Part shown: one piece after another, positions 61,921 to 64,000 of the stretch
Numbering within the stretch: the first letter of the stretch is position 1
Layout of the letters: each line of letters opens with the position of its first letter
Source: Dyadobacter bucti
Lineage (GTDB): Bacteria; Bacteroidota; Bacteroidia; Cytophagales; Spirosomataceae
NCBI RefSeq assembly: GCF_005869225.1
Contig: NZ_SWFP01000001.1
Location: forward strand, 682,001-746,000
Direction of reading: 5' to 3'
Length of the DNA: 64,000 bases
Made by a program: the position numbers and the translations under genes
The notes under the pieces: model-generated
Seen by the model: only the letters and a program-made list of their open reading frames with translations
The model's database searches: none
What the model was told of the DNA's origin: nothing

Positions 61921-62658
61921 ATGATGAAGTTAAACTGTATCACCGTTGACGACGAGCCGCTCGCGCTGGGGCTGGTAAGTTCTTTTGTCGAACAAACCCC
62001 GTTTCTGCGTCTGCATGGCAAGTATATCAATGCGATCGACGCTCTCAAAGTGATCAATACCGAGGATGTCCACCTGGTTTTTCTGGATATACAAATGCCT
62101 GAGCTGAATGGTATGGAACTGGCCAAAGTGCTGAACCAGTCGCATTCCGGTACGCAGCCCAGGATTGTATTTACTACCGCCTACAATCATTTTGCGATCG
62201 AAGGCTACAAAGTCGATGCGCTCGGATACTTGCTGAAACCTTTCGGGTATGAGGAATTCCTGAGCACGGCCATCAAAGCAAAAAACTATTTTGAACTGAT
62301 CCGCAACAGCACTCCCGGCCCGGATGTGGAGGTCAAAGACAATTTCCTTTTTGTGAAGTCGGATTACAAGCTGGTACGGATCGATTTTGATTCCATACTG
62401 TTTGTCGAATCATTAAAGGATTATGTCAAAATACACCTTTCGGGCCAATCCAAGCCGGTGGTTTCCCTCAGCAGTCTCAAAGCCATAGAAGAAAAACTCC
62501 CGCCCCACAAATTCCTCCGCATACACCGTTCCTTCGTGGTAGCGATCAGCAAAGTGGATTCTATCAGTAAAAACGCCGTACACATCGGAAACACTGATAT
62601 TTCTGTCGGCGACCTTTACAAGGATGCTTTCAGGGAACTGATTTCCCGCTGGCAATAG
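61921..62658 (+). CDS. LytTR-family response regulator
   Basis: A 245-aa DNA-binding regulator, partner of the kinase before it. The receiver domain (1-120) has VDDEPLAL, phospho-acceptor D56 (VFLDIQMPELNG) and LLKPFGYEEF. The LytTR domain (about 140-243) has FLFVKSDYKLVRIDF, ILFVESLKDYVKIHL and KFLRIHRSFVVAI. Start 61921 or 61924. No adjacent target gene is obvious. Confidence 0.94.
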   Translation: MMKLNCITVDDEPLALGLVSSFVEQTPFLRLHGKYINAIDALKVINTEDVHLVFLDIQMPELNGMELAKVLNQSHSGTQPRIVFTTAYNHFAIEGYKVDALGYLLKPFGYEEFLSTAIKAKNYFELIRNSTPGPDVEVKDNFLFVKSDYKLVRIDFDSILFVESLKDYVKIHLSGQSKPVVSLSSLKAIEEKLPPHKFLRIHRSFVVAISKVDSISKNAVHIGNTDISVGDLYKDAFRELISRWQ

Positions 62659-62662
62659 GGCC

Positions 62663-62815
62663 TTACTCCTGCAAAAGTATCCTGGCATCCTTGACGAGCT
62701 GAGCGGTACTGGTTGCGGTAGTACCGTCGTACATACCCCTTAGTACCGCCCAAGCGTTTACAAGCCGGTCAATCCTGGAATTTTGTAACAAGTTATAGTC
62801 CAGGACTTCCGGCAC
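62663..62815 (-). CDS. Possible small protein (50 aa), unrecognised
   Basis: A minus-strand frame from GTG 62815 to TAA 62663 reads PEVLDYNLLQNSRIDRLVNA, then LRGMYDGTTATSTAQLV and KDARILLQE. It has a protein-like, helical composition. It lies 26 bases after the amylase stop and ends 4 bases from the LytTR stop. It may be a short downstream cistron or the decayed end of a longer gene; there is no ATG. Confidence 0.35.
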   Translation of the reverse strand: MPEVLDYNLLQNSRIDRLVNAWAVLRGMYDGTTATSTAQLVKDARILLQE

Positions 62816-62841
62816 CGGAACATTAAATTAACCCCGGCTCC

Positions 62842-64000
62842 CTAGTCTCTCTTTTCTGCCCAAACCGAAACTGACCTGCTTTTGACAGGAAAATCAGCCC
62901 ACCCGTCGGGTTGGATCGTAATCTGCTGATCGCAGTGTCCCAGATAATCCACAAATACCTTTCCCGCATGACGTTCGCCCATGCGCATGGATTTCGACTG
63001 ATCTTCTCCGGCACATACCACCACCGCACAGCCCGAAGTTTCATGTTCGTCGTCGCCTTCCCTCACCCAGCCGATACAGTCCGGCGCATCAAAATAGTCG
63101 TTCTGCGGGCCGTATGCAATGTGTTTTCTGACATAAAGCAAGGTTTCCAGGCCTTCCAGTTTTGCCAGGGTAATGTCGTGTTCTTGCCCATCGTTACCGG
63201 TGTCCGTGTATTGAGAACCGTATAGGTCGCTGTAAAATATACACGGATAACCCGCTTCCCGCAGCAGGATCAGCGCGTAAGCCAGTGGCCTGAACCACAG
63301 CTCTACCGTCTGTTCCAGCGACTGTAACGGTTGCGTATCATGGTTTTCCACCAATGTAACGGCCAGTGCGGGATTGGTTTGTACCAGGGTATCGTCAAAA
63401 ATTGTCCGCAGGTCATACGCTTCTACTTCTTTGGATGCCCTGAAAAAACTCGCCTGCAGCGGCGCGTCGAACAGGGAAATGCGGCCTTCGGTAGCGGCAA
63501 TGTACTCATGCATCGAATGCAGGTCGTAGGGTGCCCAGTATTCGCCTACGGCATAAAATTCCCTGTTATATTTTCCGCGGAGATGGTCCAGCCACTCGTT
63601 AAAAAACTGCGGGTCCATATGTTTGATGGCGTCCAGCCGGAAACCGTCCATACCCGCTGTTTCGTAAAACCATTCGCCCCAGCGTTTCAATTCCTCCCGC
63701 ACATGCGGATTCCTGAATTCCACATCCGAGAGCATCAGGTAATCGTAATTACCGTTTTCCAGGTCGAGCACATCCTGCCAGCCTTCACCATATTGGTTCT
63801 GGATGCTGTAAATGGCCGTTTCCTGGGTAGAAGCATTGTAATCAACCCCCGAAAAGCATTGGTAATCCCATACAAATTCTGAGTATTTCCCGCCTCGTCC
63901 CGGAAACGTGAACTTGGTATAGGCTTCTATTTCCTTAGGTTCACTGGCAAATTCATTGCGGTTTTCAGGCGTCACTTCCCGCACCATCACGACCTCTTTT
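62842..64000 (-). CDS. Alpha-amylase (GH13), 5' end outside window
   Basis: C-terminal part (at least 385 aa) of a cytoplasmic GH13_5-type alpha-amylase that hydrolyses alpha-1,4-glucans. The frame is open through the right edge (KEVVMVREVTPENRN), so the real start is not seen. Catalytic motifs are MDGFRLDAIKH (nucleophile Asp), FYAVGEYW (acid/base Glu) and LVENHDTQP (transition-state Asp). Domain B text includes FTFPGRGGKYSEF, and the C-terminal beta domain closes with FPVKSRSVSVWAEKRD. Confidence 0.93.
   Translation of the reverse strand, partial: KEVVMVREVTPENRNEFASEPKEIEAYTKFTFPGRGGKYSEFVWDYQCFSGVDYNASTQETAIYSIQNQYGEGWQDVLDLENGNYDYLMLSDVEFRNPHVREELKRWGEWFYETAGMDGFRLDAIKHMDPQFFNEWLDHLRGKYNREFYAVGEYWAPYDLHSMHEYIAATEGRISLFDAPLQASFFRASKEVEAYDLRTIFDDTLVQTNPALAVTLVENHDTQPLQSLEQTVELWFRPLAYALILLREAGYPCIFYSDLYGSQYTDTGNDGQEHDITLAKLEGLETLLYVRKHIAYGPQNDYFDAPDCIGWVREGDDEHETSGCAVVVCAGEDQSKSMRMGERHAGKVFVDYLGHCDQQITIQPDGWADFPVKSRSVSVWAEKRD

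Noticed and set aside
62700..62760. GCGGTACT/AGTACCGC inverted copies near the LytTR stop as a terminator
   Set aside because: No T-run follows and the copies lie inside a possible small coding frame.
1..64000. CRISPR arrays, tRNA genes, insertion sequences, phage genes
   Set aside because: No regularly spaced repeats, no recognisable tRNA arms, no transposase or integrase motifs were seen on reading.

Overview
The window looks like a chromosomal piece of a Bacteroidota bacterium, most likely order Cytophagales (Spirosomaceae, Dyadobacter-like). The evidence is three SusC/SusD outer-membrane uptake pairs, two ECF sigma/FecR cell-surface signalling cassettes, two LytS/LytTR pairs, DUF4136, DUF6169, DUF6528 and DUF6934 proteins, and TAnnTTTG-type promoters. 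The genus is an inference; nothing here fixes the species. I see no rRNA, tRNA, CRISPR array, complete insertion sequence or prophage.

Layout. 1-3652: end of a TonB-dependent receptor, then a LytS-type kinase and LytTR regulator. 3653-4913: a Rnk/GreA-like gene among small frameshifted remnants. 5080-7607: a tight pair of an FAD/NAD(P) oxidoreductase and an mARC/YcbX-like MOSC protein. 7620-10940 (minus): an interrupted small gene, a single-domain response regulator, an SGNH/AlgX-like membrane-anchored protein, and an MpaB-like oxygenase coupled to a DUF2809 protein. 11202-13361: a VOC protein and an SGNH lipoprotein. 13457-23263: ECF sigma, FecR, SusC with STN domain, SusD, and a large PVC-type propeller/HEAT/cytochrome c dehydrogenase. 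23457-24132: an A+T-rich two-gene unit (59-aa protein plus DUF6169). 24293-28378: a Gfo/Idh oxidoreductase, a repeat adhesin and a heparin-lyase-like protein. 28375-33235 (minus): two small secreted proteins, an HtrA/DegP protease, and a kinase/OmpR-type regulator pair. 33397-34606: a lipoprotein and a small protein.

34624-48009 is a carbohydrate-type region. It has a SusC-SusD-PQQ dehydrogenase operon (minus) with a divergent AraC regulator, an operon of a Tat-type Gfo/Idh protein, nagB and an MFS transporter (minus), a Rieske oxygenase (plus) and a PfkB kinase (minus), with a second AraC regulator at 48199. 49135-51570: a porin-like barrel and an ABC-F ATPase with a long leader. 51974-59983: a second sigma-FecR-SusC(STN)-SusD cassette ending in a DUF6528 propeller. 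59980-62658: an orphan ECF sigma factor and a second LytS/LytTR pair. 62842-64000: the 3' part of a cytoplasmic alpha-amylase.

How it fits together. All three SusC/SusD operons end in a propeller-fold protein, two of them cytochrome c-containing dehydrogenases, and none carries a glycoside hydrolase. This suggests uptake systems coupled to periplasmic oxidation of small sugars or polyols rather than to polysaccharide hydrolysis. That is the best candidate here for an under-described system. Other candidates are the FAD oxidoreductase/mARC-like pair and the Rieske oxygenase with a bridging glutamate inside an amino-sugar-like gene group.
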